NCBI GenBank assembly: GCA_032433765.1
Contig: JAVIAB010000051.1
Coordinates: 151,267,276 to 151,331,275, forward strand
From: Megaustenia siamemsis
Lineage: Eukaryota; Mollusca; Gastropoda; Stylommatophora; Ariophantidae
DNA: 64,000 bases
Direction of reading: 5' to 3'
The position numbers and the translations under genes were made by a program. The stretch's first letter is position 1. Each line of letters begins with the position of its first letter. Positions 1-11,189 of the stretch are shown here, in pieces. The notes under the pieces are model-generated. The model did no database searches and had not been told where the DNA came from. It saw nothing but the letters and a program-made list of their open reading frames with translations.

Positions 1-239
1 CCAAAATGGGGACTTATGGCAAGGTACACTGGCAGCACTGGAAGAATGTAGTAATTTAAGTTTGACAAGTCAATGGGGAAGTGGCAAACCTGCCCAGACT
101 CTGTGTTTTTTGTCATCCTTTGACCAAATGGGTCCAAGCCCAGGTGACTAAATCTCCTACTGCACATCAGGGCAAAGATGACAAGTCAGGAAATGCTGGA
201 AATCCAACACCCAAATATTATAGGTTGATATAAGCTTTA

Positions 240-665
240 TGTGGTCTAGAGGTAAGATGGCCTCTACACAAGGTCCCAGGTTCGATTCCCACTACAGGTA
301 GTGGAAAAGTTTATTTTTTTTAAAAACCTAATCTGTAATTTCTTTATGGCTTTACCCCTTTACCCTCCCCTGATCTCAGGGTAGGAGATCCAGCGTCTAG
401 CCCTCTCAGAAAACAACAAAAAAAGAGGAGGTCCTGTGTCTAGCCCTCTCAGAAAACAACAAAAAAAGAGGAGATCCAGCATCTAGCCCTCTCAGAAAAC
501 AACAAAAAAAGAGGAGATCCAGCATCTAGCCCTCTCAGAAAACAACAAAAAAAGAGGAGGTCCTGTGTGCACTATGCACACATTAAAGAACCCTTAGCAG
601 GTGAAAATTGAAAAGGGTAGGCCAAAAATGGCAGATGTCCTGACAAAATTAATAGGAACAAATCT
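240..665 (+). mobile_element. S2 SINE with internal tandem duplication
   Basis: The tRNA-like head contains an A-box region (tctagaggtaagatgg) and a B-box (ggttcgattcc). The body and the distal block (aaagaacccttagcaggtga) recur in antisense at 28135-28440. Within the body a unit of about 43 bp carrying ctagccctctcagaaaac is present four times (about 384-569). The tRNA-derived head makes this a Pol III SINE rather than a tRNA gene, because no cloverleaf can be closed. Confidence 0.75.
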
Positions 666-1234
666 ATCCAAAATATGAAAACCCTCGACAATAAAAATAT
701 GAGAGCACCTCTGAAGTTTGTGAGTATCTGCCCGTATGGTGAGGACATCTTCTTAGCACAGATCGAAAAATAGAAAAAAAGTTATATTCCCGCAAAAATT
801 CAGTCCCTCGGAATTTCACTGGAGATAAAAGCTGGCAACCACAAACAAACATATAAGCTTTATGTGAATGTTAACTTTTTATATATTTGTTTGTTTTGTC
901 CAGAGCCAATTGAGCAGATTCTTTGGTATAAAATCTTTGTATATTTCTTCTTTGTTAAAAAAATTATGTGTTTCTATTTCAATTATATTAACCTCCAATC
1001 TGATACCTTAATAATAGCAAAAATAACAATATAAAAATATAAATACTAGGTACTACATTAGTCAAAATATTTTCAATAAAGGTTAATGTAACAAAAACCA
1101 AAAATATTATTGACAATATACTACTCAAAACACATACAGAAATAAAATTACTTCCTGTTGCATCAATTTCTTTTAGAAATGGAAGACCAAAAATGTTGAC
1201 CATGTTAATGTTCTTGATAGTGAGAATGGCAAAG

Positions 1235-1304
<70 letters not shown>

Positions 1305-1930
1305 ATGGGCTTATGAGAAGAGGACTAAAATAGGAGAAGAGTCTTAGTCAGTTAGCCATTTTATCACACAGCAAAGTGACACTTTAGTTCCAGTATATGA
1401 ATGTAGGCTATGGTAGTTGTTGTCTTATGCTGGCTTTTGAGACCTCTTTTAAGAAAGTAGTAAATATATCAGACTCTCAGTCCATAAGGTCCAGACTGAA
1501 CAATTCCTTCAAGAGGATGAAAGGACATTTGAGGGCCTGAGCTTCGAAGAAATTGTCTGGAACTATTGTAAGGGTTACTGGTGGGTATGTGGCAATGAAA
1601 AGGATGACATGCTTGTTTTTGAGGGCTCCCACTGTCTGAATTTGAAACTTTGCACATAACATATTTTTAAGATGGCTTTTTGCAGAGAGATATCAATCGA
1701 CCAGGTTAATATGGTGTAATTATGGACTCTGAGACGTAACAATTCAAGTTTGATGTTGTGACTGGGAGTAAGGAGCCAACACATATTTAGTCAGATTAGT
1801 ACAACTAATATCAGCAGACAAAATGTATGTCATCATTTGGGAAAAACTGAGCATCCATGTCGGTGTTATGAATGCTGTGGGGTAGATTCTTGTAATCAGA
1901 AATCTGCATCATCTGCACTTCACTAAGTCT
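666..1930. other. Intron 16 sequence with a TA repeat
   Basis: This stretch holds no recognised gene. A perfect (TA)n tract of about 32 units lies at 1237-1301. Around 1480-1660 a minus-strand frame carries a 50-residue uninterrupted stretch that I could not assign; it may be transposon debris. Confidence 0.5.
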
Positions 1931-1935
1931 TTGGG

Positions 1936-2146
1936 AATTACTTTATTGCTGATAACTTCCAATCAAATTACTTTATTGCTGATAATTTCCAATCAAATTA
2001 CTTTATTGCTGATAACTTCCAATCAAATTACTTTATTGCTGATAACTTCCAATCAAATTACTTTATTGCTGATAACTTCCAATCAAATTACTTTATTGCT
2101 GATAACTTCCAATCAAATTACTTTATTGCTGATAACTTCCAATCAT
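1936..2146. repeat. 30-bp minisatellite, seven copies
   Basis: The unit begins aattactttattgctgata and has a period of exactly 30 bp. Seven copies are nearly identical (one shows aatttcc for aacttcc). Because 30 is divisible by three, the array gives a spurious repetitive open frame. Confidence 0.95.
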
Positions 2147-2378
2147 ATGCTTACATTTTGCCAATGAACAGGCTAAGAACCATCGACTCATCACTCAGGC
2201 CTAATACTTCAGATATGCATCGATAGACCTGACAATAAAAAATAATACCAATTAACAGAATTTGACAATGGCATAAAAGAAATATTTGTCCACATACACC
2301 ATCTAGATAGACAAGATTTACACAACTTATGTGACAACAATATGTAAGTTACCAAACATTATAATACCTATTGGGTGT

Positions 2379-3155
2379 TTTGATAATATATAGTAATAGC
2401 AGAGACAAAGAATGAACTACAAGAAATGATTGGCATATTAGTAAAAGAAAGCAACAATAAAGGTCTCAGTCTAAATAGTAAGAAAATAGAAGTAATGGTC
2501 ATATCTAAAAAACAATCATCACCATCATGCAGCATACAAATAAACAGGACAAATCTGAAACAAGTGCAAAGCGTCAAATACTTGCGCACAATAATAACAT
2601 CAGATGGAAGATGCAACGCAGAAATAAAAAGCAGAATAGCTCAGGCCAAAATAGCATTTCAGAAAATGAAAAATATCTTATGCAACAAATCTATGTCAAT
2701 ATAAGTGAGAAAGAGAGTTCAATCTGTGCTATATAGAACCAATTTCTGACCTTTGGAAGCGAATCATGGACTCTAGACAAATAAATGAAAAGATGATTAG
2801 AGGTCACAGAGAAGGGATTTCTCAGAAGAATGTTGAAAGTTCCCTGGACAGCTAAAAAGACCAATGAGGAAATTCTCAAAGAGGCCAACACAAAAAGAGA
2901 GTTCCTAAAAAACATCAGAAAGAAACAATCAACATTTTTCAGGCATTTCACGAGAAGAGGAAAATTGGAATACTTGGTTACAACTGGCAAAATAAAAGGA
3001 AAGAGAAATCACGGATAACAAAGAGAGAAAATACTGGATAGCTTGGTGTCATGGCATGGAAAACAGTCAACAACAGAACTGATATAATGCACTGTAGATA
3101 GAAGATTGTGGAAGGACATGACCGCCTACGCCAACCGGTATTACACATGATGATG
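2379..3155 (+). mobile_element. L-B LINE, 5'-truncated, with 18-bp target duplication
   Basis: The degraded frame carries the C-terminal part of a LINE reverse transcriptase (KYLRTIITSDGRCNAEIKS) and the downstream region (ILKEANTKREFLKNIRKKQS). It ends in a TGATGATGA tail. The 18-bp sequence ATAATACCTATTGGGTGT flanks it at 2361-2378 and 3156-3173. That is a target-site duplication and fixes the ends of the insertion. Frame breaks show it is dead. Confidence 0.88.
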
Positions 3156-3960
3156 ATAATACCTATTGGGTGTGAAAATAAACCTTTACTCTGAGCAATC
3201 AAATAATGTATGCTCAGAGATAAAGTCATATGGTCACCTGATTAGACAAACAAGTGTTTATTTTCAACTACCCTTCATGAAGGCCTGCAAGTGCCTTCAA
3301 ACAATTTAATTTAATAAAACAAAATGTAGCACAGCTCTTGTAGGTCTTCCCAGTGGATAATCTTTGGGGGTATATTGACTTTTTCATATTAGTGAAGCTG
3401 GCTGCATTATTATTAACTTCAGGCATAACACAAAACATTTAAATATGATAGTCTTAAGTGGTCTCAAAATTAGTTACATCTGAACTAAGTGTACAGCATC
3501 TTCAAGAAACATAATATGGAGATTAACACAGAAACGACAGAGGTCATGGTCATAAACAGAAAAGAATAGCAGATTACCATTAAGAACAAAGAGTTAAATC
3601 AAGTAAAAGTGTTCAAATACTTGGGAAATGATGTAGCAGCAAATGGGCAAAGTGAGAATGAAATTGAGAACAAAGCAACACAGCAAACAAAATAATCTGA
3701 CAAATAATACTCATAATAAAAAAATAAACATGATGATGAATACAAAAAGAACATGAACATTTTAAAACTGAGTACTTCTTCTACTAACACTGTGCTACCA
3801 GTGCCAAGCAGTGCTAAGAAAAGAAACATCACAACTACTTTATTAAATGCATTCAAAAACTATTTTTTTTTTTTTTGCATTCGCCAGCTTTTACCTCTGA
3901 CGAAGTCCCTAGAGACTAGGAACTGAATTTAGCGTGTTAATGTGTTTTTCCCTGGCAGCC
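3156..3960. repeat. Left arm of a dispersed inverted duplication
   Basis: This segment is close to the reverse complement of 36957-37765, including unique-looking sequence and a LINE fragment at about 3515-3700 (plus strand, frame reading QVKVFKYLGNDVAANGQSEN). The left end abuts an L-B 3' tail and the right end enters an S4 SINE in both arms. Confidence 0.85.
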
Positions 3961-4195
3961 GTGTGCACAGGGGTCCTTCACTGCACAGGCAGATAACTCC
4001 GTCTTCGGAGGTACTCATATTTTTTCCGTTCATGAGTAATTGACATTTCAGGCCGGGCCTTGCTGCTGAGATCAGGGGTGGTTGCCGCAGAGAGAAATCA
4101 TAAATAAAAATCCTAACTGGTGCAGCCAGAATTTGAACCCACAACTTCTCTGTCTCGAGGCTGATGTCTTGCCTCGAGACCAACCAGTCCCCCTA
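3862..4195 (-). mobile_element. S4 SINE
   Basis: On the minus strand it has a tRNA-like head (tggtctcgaggcaagac, then B-box gggttcaaattc). The body includes ctagtctctagggacttcgt and it ends in poly(A). The same element occurs at 15556-15890, and its 3' half at 36957-37070. Confidence 0.8.
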
Positions 4196-4261
4196 TTTAA
4201 TATGATGAAAAGAAAGATAAAATGAGAACTAGAAAAAACTAAAAACAACCTTTATCAACTG

Positions 4262-4640
4262 CCTCTTCTGTCATCTTTCATTTCCGTATCAAGGAAAGGG
4301 ATAGTTTGTGGTCTTTTGCCCTCTTGTTGGCTTCTTGTGTCATGTTTCAAAGTTTCCAGTATTCTATCTATCCTTCATCATCATTGAGTGCCGTCTCCGC
4401 ATCAAAGGTTAGCTACCATGGAGCGCCATTCCACTCTTTCTCTTGCTTTGATGGTGCAAATTGTCATAGGGTGACTTGTCCATCTTTTGATGTTATTCAT
4501 CCATGTTAGTCTTGGTCTGCCTCTGCCTTTTACCTTGTATTTTCCCTTCCAAAATTATTTTTATTAGGCTGTTGTGTCTTTTAACATGCCCCAAAAATTT
4601 CATTGGTCTTGTTCTAATTGTGTTTAGTAGTAGTAAAAAT
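4262..4640 (-). mobile_element. L-C and L-E LINE 3' fragments side by side
   Basis: 4262-4372 matches the 3' end of L-C (tttgtggtcttttgccctc, antisense). From about 4373 the tail catcatcattgagtgccg begins an antisense L-E 3' end, whose sense frame contains GKIQGKGRGRP-like and MVAN-like blocks. L-E may have inserted into L-C here. Confidence 0.7.
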
Positions 4641-4879
4641 TACCTCATAAAAACACAAATAATTCTAAATTTGATAGTTTGCATTGTTTAAACATTACCT
4701 CCCTCCATGTACCTTCCTAATGATTACTTCCGGTGACCCATGAGTGTTTAATTTGTTTCCTTTTATGTCAGATTTTATTTTCAATTTTGTGCGATACAAT
4801 CCTATAATACGAAAACAAATTTGCTAAATTTCAACAAATTAGTAGTTTTTAATCCCCCCCCCACCTTTTGACCAGGGAA

Positions 4880-5108
4880 GGGAGTTGCGATAGCTCAGTG
4901 GTTAGTGAACTGGACTACAAAAGACAAGGGGTAGGGTTCGATCCCAACCGACGGCTTCCGGGTTCACCCAGCCTTAAAAGGGTACCGGATTTTTCTGGAA
5001 GTAAAGCAGCGGGCGTAATACTGAAAATCATGTGCCGAAGGTCTGTAAAATTCATGGTTACTAACTAACACCATATTCCCTATACGCCCCTTAGCGTGAC
5101 GGGGGTAC

Positions 5109-5141
<33 letters not shown>
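4880..5141 (+). mobile_element. S1 SINE, full length, with target duplication
   Basis: The tRNA-like head has an A-box (tagctcagtggttagtgaac) and a B-box (ggttcgatccc). The body ends cgtgacgggggtactttac and a run of about 28 T. The 9-bp sequence ACCAGGGAA flanks it at 4871-4879 and 5142-5150 as a target duplication. Confidence 0.88.
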
Positions 5142-5145
<4 letters not shown>

Positions 5146-5640
5146 GGGAAATTTGGATAAAACTCAGGAAACAAAGCGAATAGCGTTTTGAGGTAGCCGA
5201 ACCTATTGACGAATTTACAGCGTCCTTCTGAATAGATTAAAAATAACACATCTAGTCAAAGTGATCAATTTCAGGACATAAATCAACCTGAGACAGGAAA
5301 TCTGAGTTCCCTATGTGTATAATTGGTAGACACATAGTTGTTTGTCAAAAGTTCAAAGAAAATACAATTTTTAGTGCTCCTAATGTTCCAATTAAGTGAT
5401 AGTATTATGTGCTATGGAATGTAATGAAGTATGCCACAAGCAGGTATCATTATTAAGGGTTAATACATTGCTGATGGCAGACAAAACATTTACTTTTGGG
5501 CCACATTCCATTTGAGGCAAAAATTATATGATAACTTTTTAATATTTTAAACAAGCAGATTTAATAACACCACTATTAAATGCCTGCTAGTAAGCAACAA
5601 CATCAAATAAGAGGTAATGCAATAGTAATAAAAGTCCTAC

Positions 5641-5776
5641 CTTTGATGTTTTCTGTACTTGGTCCCCCACATATATTTTTCTAAACTGCTCAATGAAGCT
5701 CAAGATGGCCAAGTCAAGCTTTTCACTGCCACCCCGAGCCAACCTTGAGTCAGTTAAATTCATGAGCTGCAATACC
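5641..5776 (-). CDS. XPO7: XPO7 coding exon 16 (last one in the window)
   Basis: It completes arginine 529 and runs to residue 574: [40 protein letters not shown] and VQKTSK. Human has [20 protein letters not shown]. It ends in phase 0 at GTAGGA. The next expected block (LYRRLSEVLGL in human) was not found downstream in the window, so intron 16 is longer than 5.6 kb or the exon escaped notice. Confidence 0.97.
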
Positions 5777-5867
5777 CTGAAAAAGAGATGAATTATCTGA
5801 AAGTGAATTGAAATCTTCAAATCCTGAAATTGGAAAAGTTTGAAATCTTACACAGATTGAGTAGAAA

Positions 5868-6040
5868 GGAATGACTGACATTATGGTGCTGTATAACTAA
5901 GAGGAAGTGACTGACATTATGGTGCTGTATAACTAAGAGGAAGTGACTGACATTATGGTGCTGTAAAACTAAGAGGAAGTGACTGACATTAGGTGCTGTA
6001 TAACTAAGAGGGGCCGACTGACATGATGTGCTGTAAAAAC
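5868..6040. repeat. Minisatellite of about 36 bp, near exon 16
   Basis: About five copies of a unit containing gactgacattatggtgctgt, the later ones diverged. The array starts about 90 bp upstream of the exon 16 splice acceptor. Confidence 0.88.
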
Positions 6041-6134
6041 AATTGATTCTAAGAACCATGTGAGTATATGCTTCATTTTCCACTAAAACATCTACTGAAT
6101 CACACTACTGCATGGTTTCAGATCTTATAGGTTA

Positions 6135-6690
6135 TAGGGGAGACTGCAAGAGCTGGAATACTTTGAGTCACATGACTACACCCATGCCTGTAAACTAAGT
6201 GATTCGATGAGCATTATAAGAAAAGTGGAGGTGAACTATGTACGTAGGCAGTGTGTTGAGTCATTACAGAAGTCAGCAATACTTAGTCACCTTTGTCTAC
6301 AACCTTAGACAAGCAGGAGTACGGGGAAATGAAAGAGAAGACAGGATGGCTAGCTCTGCTGTTGCCAAAGACGGTCAACCAATGGATCAGGCAGTCATTC
6401 TTAATGTCCTTCGAGATGTGGAAAGGGAACAGGACCTCGACAACCATGAGTCTACATCACTCCTTTGGGTGAAAAAGATGGGAGTAAAGATGGTTACAAC
6501 CAGAAACAAGATTCTTAGTGGGCTGATAAGATGACATATCAACCAACACAGAACTGTCATTTGCTGAACACTGAGGGACATGCTGAGGAGGGGATCTGAG
6601 TCTAAGGGCATGTTCAGAGTGCAATGATGATAACCCACAAATAACTCCCTGAGAATTATTCAGAGATAGGTCAACCCTGGTAGTAGGCAG
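6135..6690 (+). mobile_element. L-R LINE fragment (RNase H end)
   Basis: The plus strand carries a decayed RNase H C-terminal part (FVYNLRQAGVRGNEREDRMA) and the 3' region of L-R, similar to the minus-strand copy at 6899-9132. Confidence 0.75.
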
Positions 6691-6787
6691 CAAAATATTT
6701 CTACAATGAATGTGTGAGTGACAGAAAAATAAACCAAGGGCATATAAGAAGAGAAACTGATGTCAAGTAAATTAGGTCTTCACTTAA

Positions 6788-9327
6788 CTCTTTCCGTACG
6801 TTTTGACATGATGTGCGCCGTGCCGATTTTGACAGCGTAAGTTTTGCAGCGCTCTTAATTTGATTAGTGTGAACTGTCATCAAGCCACATTTTTTATTGA
6901 GTTATTTGCGGGTCATCATCATTGCACTCCAAACATGTCCAAAGGTGCTCAGATTCCCTCCTCAGCAAGTCCCGCAGTGTCCAGCGACTGACGACTCCAG
7001 TACTATGTTGGTTGATAAGTCTTCTTACATGGCAACTAAGTTTCTCATTTCTGGCTGTGCCCATCTTAGCTCCTATTTCCATCATCCGAAGAAGTGACGT
7101 GGATCTGTGTTTATCGAAGTCCTGTGCTCTTCCCACGTCTCAGAGGGCATTGATGATGTCCGCCCGATCCATTGGTTACTCGTCCTCAACGACAGCACAG
7201 CTAGCCAACCTGTCCGCTCTTTCATTACCCCGTACTCCCGCATGTCCAGGGACATAGACAAAGGTGACCTCACGTATTTTGGACTTCTGCAATGACTCTA
7301 CCCATTGCATGTGTACAGAGCCTGCCTCCACTCTTTTTATCATGCACATCAAATCACAAAGTATACAAACGTGGGTGTAATCTTGTGACTCTAACCATTT
7401 GAATGCCTTGGTCACTGCCATCATCTCCATTGTCATGCTACTCGCGGTCGTGATGTATGCACCACTGTCTTCTTTGACTATTCTGCCTGCCGAGCGTGCT
7501 GTAAATGCCCATGCACTTCTTTGGTGTAATCTTACAGATCCGTCTGTATAGATGACTGCATCTTTCTTATCAGTGTTATCGCAGATGAGACCATTGACCT
7601 CAGCATTAACCACGACCTGGTTCTGTTCCCTACTGTTCCTGAAGAGTGTGACAATACACGAGAAAGTCCCCTTGAATGACGTAGGCACCGGTATCCACTC
7701 CTCACCAACGCTATATTGGTAAGCCCACAGACCTGTTTGATGACATCTTCTGCTCGGCCCACCCATGATTTGCCCCTTTTTAGCCTGACACCTTTCCTTG
7801 TGTTGAGCTTATGGTGCAATTGATGCTCTTTATCTGCACTAATCTTCAGGTATGCTCATGCTCTCCAGATCTTGATTCTGTCATCCATGGTTGGAAAGTC
7901 AAGAAGATACCTCATTGCTACACAGGGAGTGTCCCTTGTACATCCTATGATAATGCGCATGGCTACATTTTGTATTTTCTACAACCGATAAATTTGTGAC
8001 GTACTGACAGTAAGAATTGCCAGGGCATACTCGATTGTTGTGAGGACTAATCCCTGGAACAGCCGCTATCGTAAGTAGCCTCTGCTCGGTGTTGGCAGCT
8101 GCCATGACCTTCAAGGCGGCTAATCCTTTGTGGGATTTTGTTATCACATGGTTGACGTGGTCCCGAAAACACAGGCTGCGATCAAACTTAACTCCAAGGT
8201 ATGTTATCAACTTGTCCCTGGTCACCTCATCAGCTCCCATTCGTACAACCGGTATGGTCATATTAACAATATGATTGTTAAGGGAGAACCATGAAACTGA
8301 TGCTTTATTAGGATTAACCAAGGCACCTGAAACCCTACACCAGGAAGAAATGCGATCGAGTTCATCTTGCATTGTGAGGGCGATTCCCCGTCTGTCTCTT
8401 CCCTGTCGATATACCAGAATATCATCAGCAAAAGTCATAGTTCGTTCCCTCTTATCCAGTTGTTGTTCCATGATCGTTATTGTGTACACGTTAAATAGAA
8501 CTGGTGACAATGGTGAGCCTTGTGGCAGCCCTGGACAAATGGATGTTGGCTCGGAAGACCAACTTCCACATCTGAGTATCATCTTCCTCTGAAACAGTGC
8601 CGCAGCAATCCATCTAATGAGGAAGGGGTGCACCGCCAGTTTGAGGAGCATATGCATGAGGTATTCAAATGGTACCCTGTTGTATGCATCCTCCAGATCT
8701 ATAGCAGCAGCACATGTCTCCTCTTGTCTGTGGAAGCCTTTAAAGACGTCATAGGCAAAGACTGCCACATTGAGCCATGTCTCTTTGTATGTATATCTAT
8801 AACCTCCGAGTGTGGGTGGGAATGCGCGTTTCTGTTCAAGGTGACAGGTGAGGACATGGGCAACTATTTTCTCCAGCAGCTTGCCCGCAGTGTTCTGCAT
8901 TGTGATGATTCTGTAAGCACTGATCTGAGAATGGTCCTTGTTTGGCTTTTTAGCAGTAGTAAGTAGCTGTGTAGCCACTCCTCCTTAATCTGGTCACTCC
9001 GAATACTGACATTAAACTCATTGGCCAGTTTTGTCAAGTCGTCGTCAGCTAAATCGCCTATGTCATCGTACCGAACACCATCTGGACCAGGAGCAGTGTT
9101 GTGTGACTTTTTAAGTGTTGTCCGAATGGTATTTTTTTATTACACGTCTTATATCATCTTTGTGTTGATGATATCTAATACCTTGTTCAATTATCTAAAA
9201 ATTCATATATAATATGTTATATGTTAGATAAATATAAAAATATGTAGATTGATTCCTAAAACCATGAAAAATGTTGTCTCTGAAATCTCTTCCATTGCAC
9301 TGATAAAAAACTTCCGTACAGAAAGAG
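6788..9327. mobile_element. piggyBac-like non-autonomous element (TTAA flanks), split by a LINE
   Basis: TTAA lies at 6784-6787 and 9328-9331. Just inside are inverted termini CTCTTTCCGTACG (left) and, read inward from the right, CTCTTTCTGTACG, matching at 12 of 13 positions. TTAA target duplication with short inverted termini is the hallmark of piggyBac transposons. After removing the L-R insertion the element would be about 300 bp with no transposase, so it is a MITE-like derivative. Confidence 0.75.
6899..9132 (-). pseudogene. L-R LINE with reverse transcriptase and RNase H domains
   Basis: In order along the minus strand: the pre-RT motif (TAPGPDGVRYDD), the RT domain with AIDLEDAYNRVPFEYL, GLPQGSPLSPVLFNVYT and the catalytic FADDILVY, then an RNase H domain (YTDGSVR, CDLMCMI, GHAGVRGNERADRLA). 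This domain order is known from I-type LINEs with RNase H. The 5' end, including the endonuclease, is missing and the frame breaks between RT and RNase H, so it is inactive. The 9-bp sequence TTTTTTATT at 6890-6898 and 9133-9141 is the likely target duplication. Confidence 0.88.
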
Positions 9328-9466
9328 TTAAAGACACCACCAACAATTACCCATAAATCCCATGTCCTCAGCAGAAAAGAAACTAATAAACAAAGAAGCA
9401 CAATACAGACACAAATACACAAAGTCAAGTGAAAAGGCAAGCAAATAATGCTGTGAAATGTCTGAC

Positions 9467-9572
9467 CTGCACACTAGTTCTCCATCCATAGCATCATGTT
9501 CATCAGTGCTGGCAAAGGATACACGGCCACCAATCACTGCACCGATTATATAAACTAACCATGTCAGTCGAC
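9467..9572 (-). CDS. XPO7: XPO7 coding exon 15
   Basis: It encodes residues 494-528 plus two bases of 529: [20 protein letters not shown] and [14 protein letters not shown], almost identical to human. The acceptor is ttgcag and the donor GTCAGA, which follows an exonic AG. It lies 495 bp after exon 14. Confidence 0.97.
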
Positions 9573-9689
9573 CTGCAAAATATTTAACAATTTACAGAAC
9601 TCAGTACATTCAACATTTTCAATTTTAAATGAATTTACACAAAAATTATTATAGACATGGCTGTTATCAGATAGGATTGCTTGGGCCCG

Positions 9690-10035
9690 AAAGTAGAATA
9701 AAGAATAATGGCTCTGTACCCTACCAGAAATATCATAAATGACGCATATGGAGTGATGGGCATGGTGTTCAGTACCTCTTACTGTGAAAATATAAGCAGC
9801 ACAAAAACTTCATCAACACAAACAAAATGGATAAGTCAAAGAAATGAAAAAAATAACACTATCATTCAGAATAGATAAGGGTTCTCTATCTAAGACTCTA
9901 GATGTTTGATAGAACCCTGGAAAATAGCTGCAAGGAAAAGTGTTTTTAAAAGAAAGGCACCAAACAGAATGGCTTGGAAAATGTTTGTTAAAGACCTATG
10001 CCTCACAAAGCATTAACAGGTAGAAGAATAAGATT
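9690..10035 (+). mobile_element. Short L-D derivative joining both ends of the LINE
   Basis: The left part (about 9690-9900) resembles the 5' side of L-D at 16330-16560, including a start reading MDKSKK. The right part (about 9905-10035) resembles the L-D 3' end at 17600-17815 (frame reading RMAWKMFVKDLC-like). The middle is absent. It sits in intron 14's downstream neighbour, between exons 15 and 14. Confidence 0.6.
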
Positions 10036-10067
10036 ATCAGGCAGAGAATGTTTCTATAATATCTTAC

Positions 10068-10197
10068 CTTCTTCAATTGCTTGATCAACTGATGGTCCTC
10101 CAGAAATTCGCTCCTGATACCTTTGAGCAGATTCATCAAAAAGTTGCACCAGCAAGGCACATGTTTTGTCATATTCACATCTGCCTATTGTGGATAC
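10068..10197 (-). CDS. XPO7: XPO7 coding exon 14
   Basis: It encodes residues 451-493 plus one base: [40 protein letters not shown] and IEE. Human has [20 protein letters not shown]. The acceptor ctctacag and the first eight exon bases are repeated 43 bp farther upstream in the intron. The proximal copy is chosen because only it keeps the frame. Confidence 0.97.
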
Positions 10198-10270
10198 CTG
10201 TAGAGTAACATACACATACACATTATTGTTGTGTGGATACCTGTAGAGTAACATACACATACACATTTTT
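10191..10270. repeat. Tandem duplication spanning the exon 14 splice acceptor
   Basis: The block tggatacctgtagagtaaca and the following bases to about cacatt occur twice with a 43-bp offset (10191 and 10234). The block contains the acceptor AG and the first exon bases in minus-strand sense. Confidence 0.93.
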
Positions 10271-10884
10271 TTTTAAATAGCAAGAATTGATGATGACAAC
10301 ATGAGTGAGCGTGATTTCTCATACAATTTCACACACAAATATTGTATTTCACTTGAATTAAATTAATAAATCGATATATTTTCTGTCAGATTATTGTCTA
10401 TAAAGGATACAGTTATAAAGTTACATATTAAATTAATACAATCTGAGAGCAATGAAATCAAGAGTAAACGCCTTTATTTGATTTTCTTTTAAAACTAGAA
10501 CTGACTCCATTTTGAATCTACCATTTACTAACTAGGAGAGAAAGCCTTTATTCAAAAGGCTGCAAAATTTGAAAGAAATCTTTTTTTTGTTATTCTGATC
10601 ATCATCACTACACACCGGACGAATCCATATTTTAAAAATTAATTTTTTAAAAACTATCCTACAACACATCTACCAAATACAGCTGATGGTGTATGTCACG
10701 AACTCTTGACGGGACCAGACAAATAAAAGCCACTTGGTCAAAACAGTCAACACGATGTGTGAGACTCAGGATTTTTATTTCAACCCCAATAGAAAAAATC
10801 CTTTCTGTCTACCGCAGATTTAAAACACCGAACGCTTGGTTATCAGCCAGCAAAACAGTAATTTTTACCACATGACCAAGCACT
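10271..10884. other. Intron 13 sequence, nothing recognised
   Basis: AT-rich intron sequence. No exon, RNA gene or repeat could be identified. A short plus-strand open frame at 10693-10875 has no recognisable similarity. Confidence 0.5.
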
Positions 10885-11100
10885 CCTCGATGAATTCATA
10901 GGTGCTTTGGTATCCCCTTCCGAGAGGGCTAGATATCGGATCTCACTACCAAAGAGATCAGGGAAGGGTAACGTCATAAAGAAACCATGGATTAATTTTT
11001 CATATTTTTGAAAAATCACCACCTCTTCTGGTGGGCTTTGAACCCGAGTTCTTTCTGTCCAGAAGCTGACACTGTACCTCTAGACTATCCAGCTCACAAG
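10885..11100 (-). mobile_element. S2 SINE
   Basis: On the minus strand the head reads ctagaggtacagtgtcagc with B-box gggttcaaagcc, and the body ends near cctctcggaag. It matches S2 copies elsewhere in the window. Confidence 0.72.
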
Positions 11101-11189
11101 AAATCTGATGAATATGATGTTGTGTCTAGAAGTCAGAATTTGCAAAAACTATACTATAAACTATAATTATTAATTAATATTATATAATT

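Noticed and set aside
1477..1662. Possible next XPO7 exon in the left 5.6 kb
   Set aside because: The uninterrupted stretch does not resemble the expected LYRRLSEVLGL block, and no acceptor in the right phase was found.
4880..4960. tRNA genes at the S1-S4 heads
   Set aside because: A- and B-boxes are present but acceptor and anticodon stems do not close, and each is followed by a conserved SINE body.
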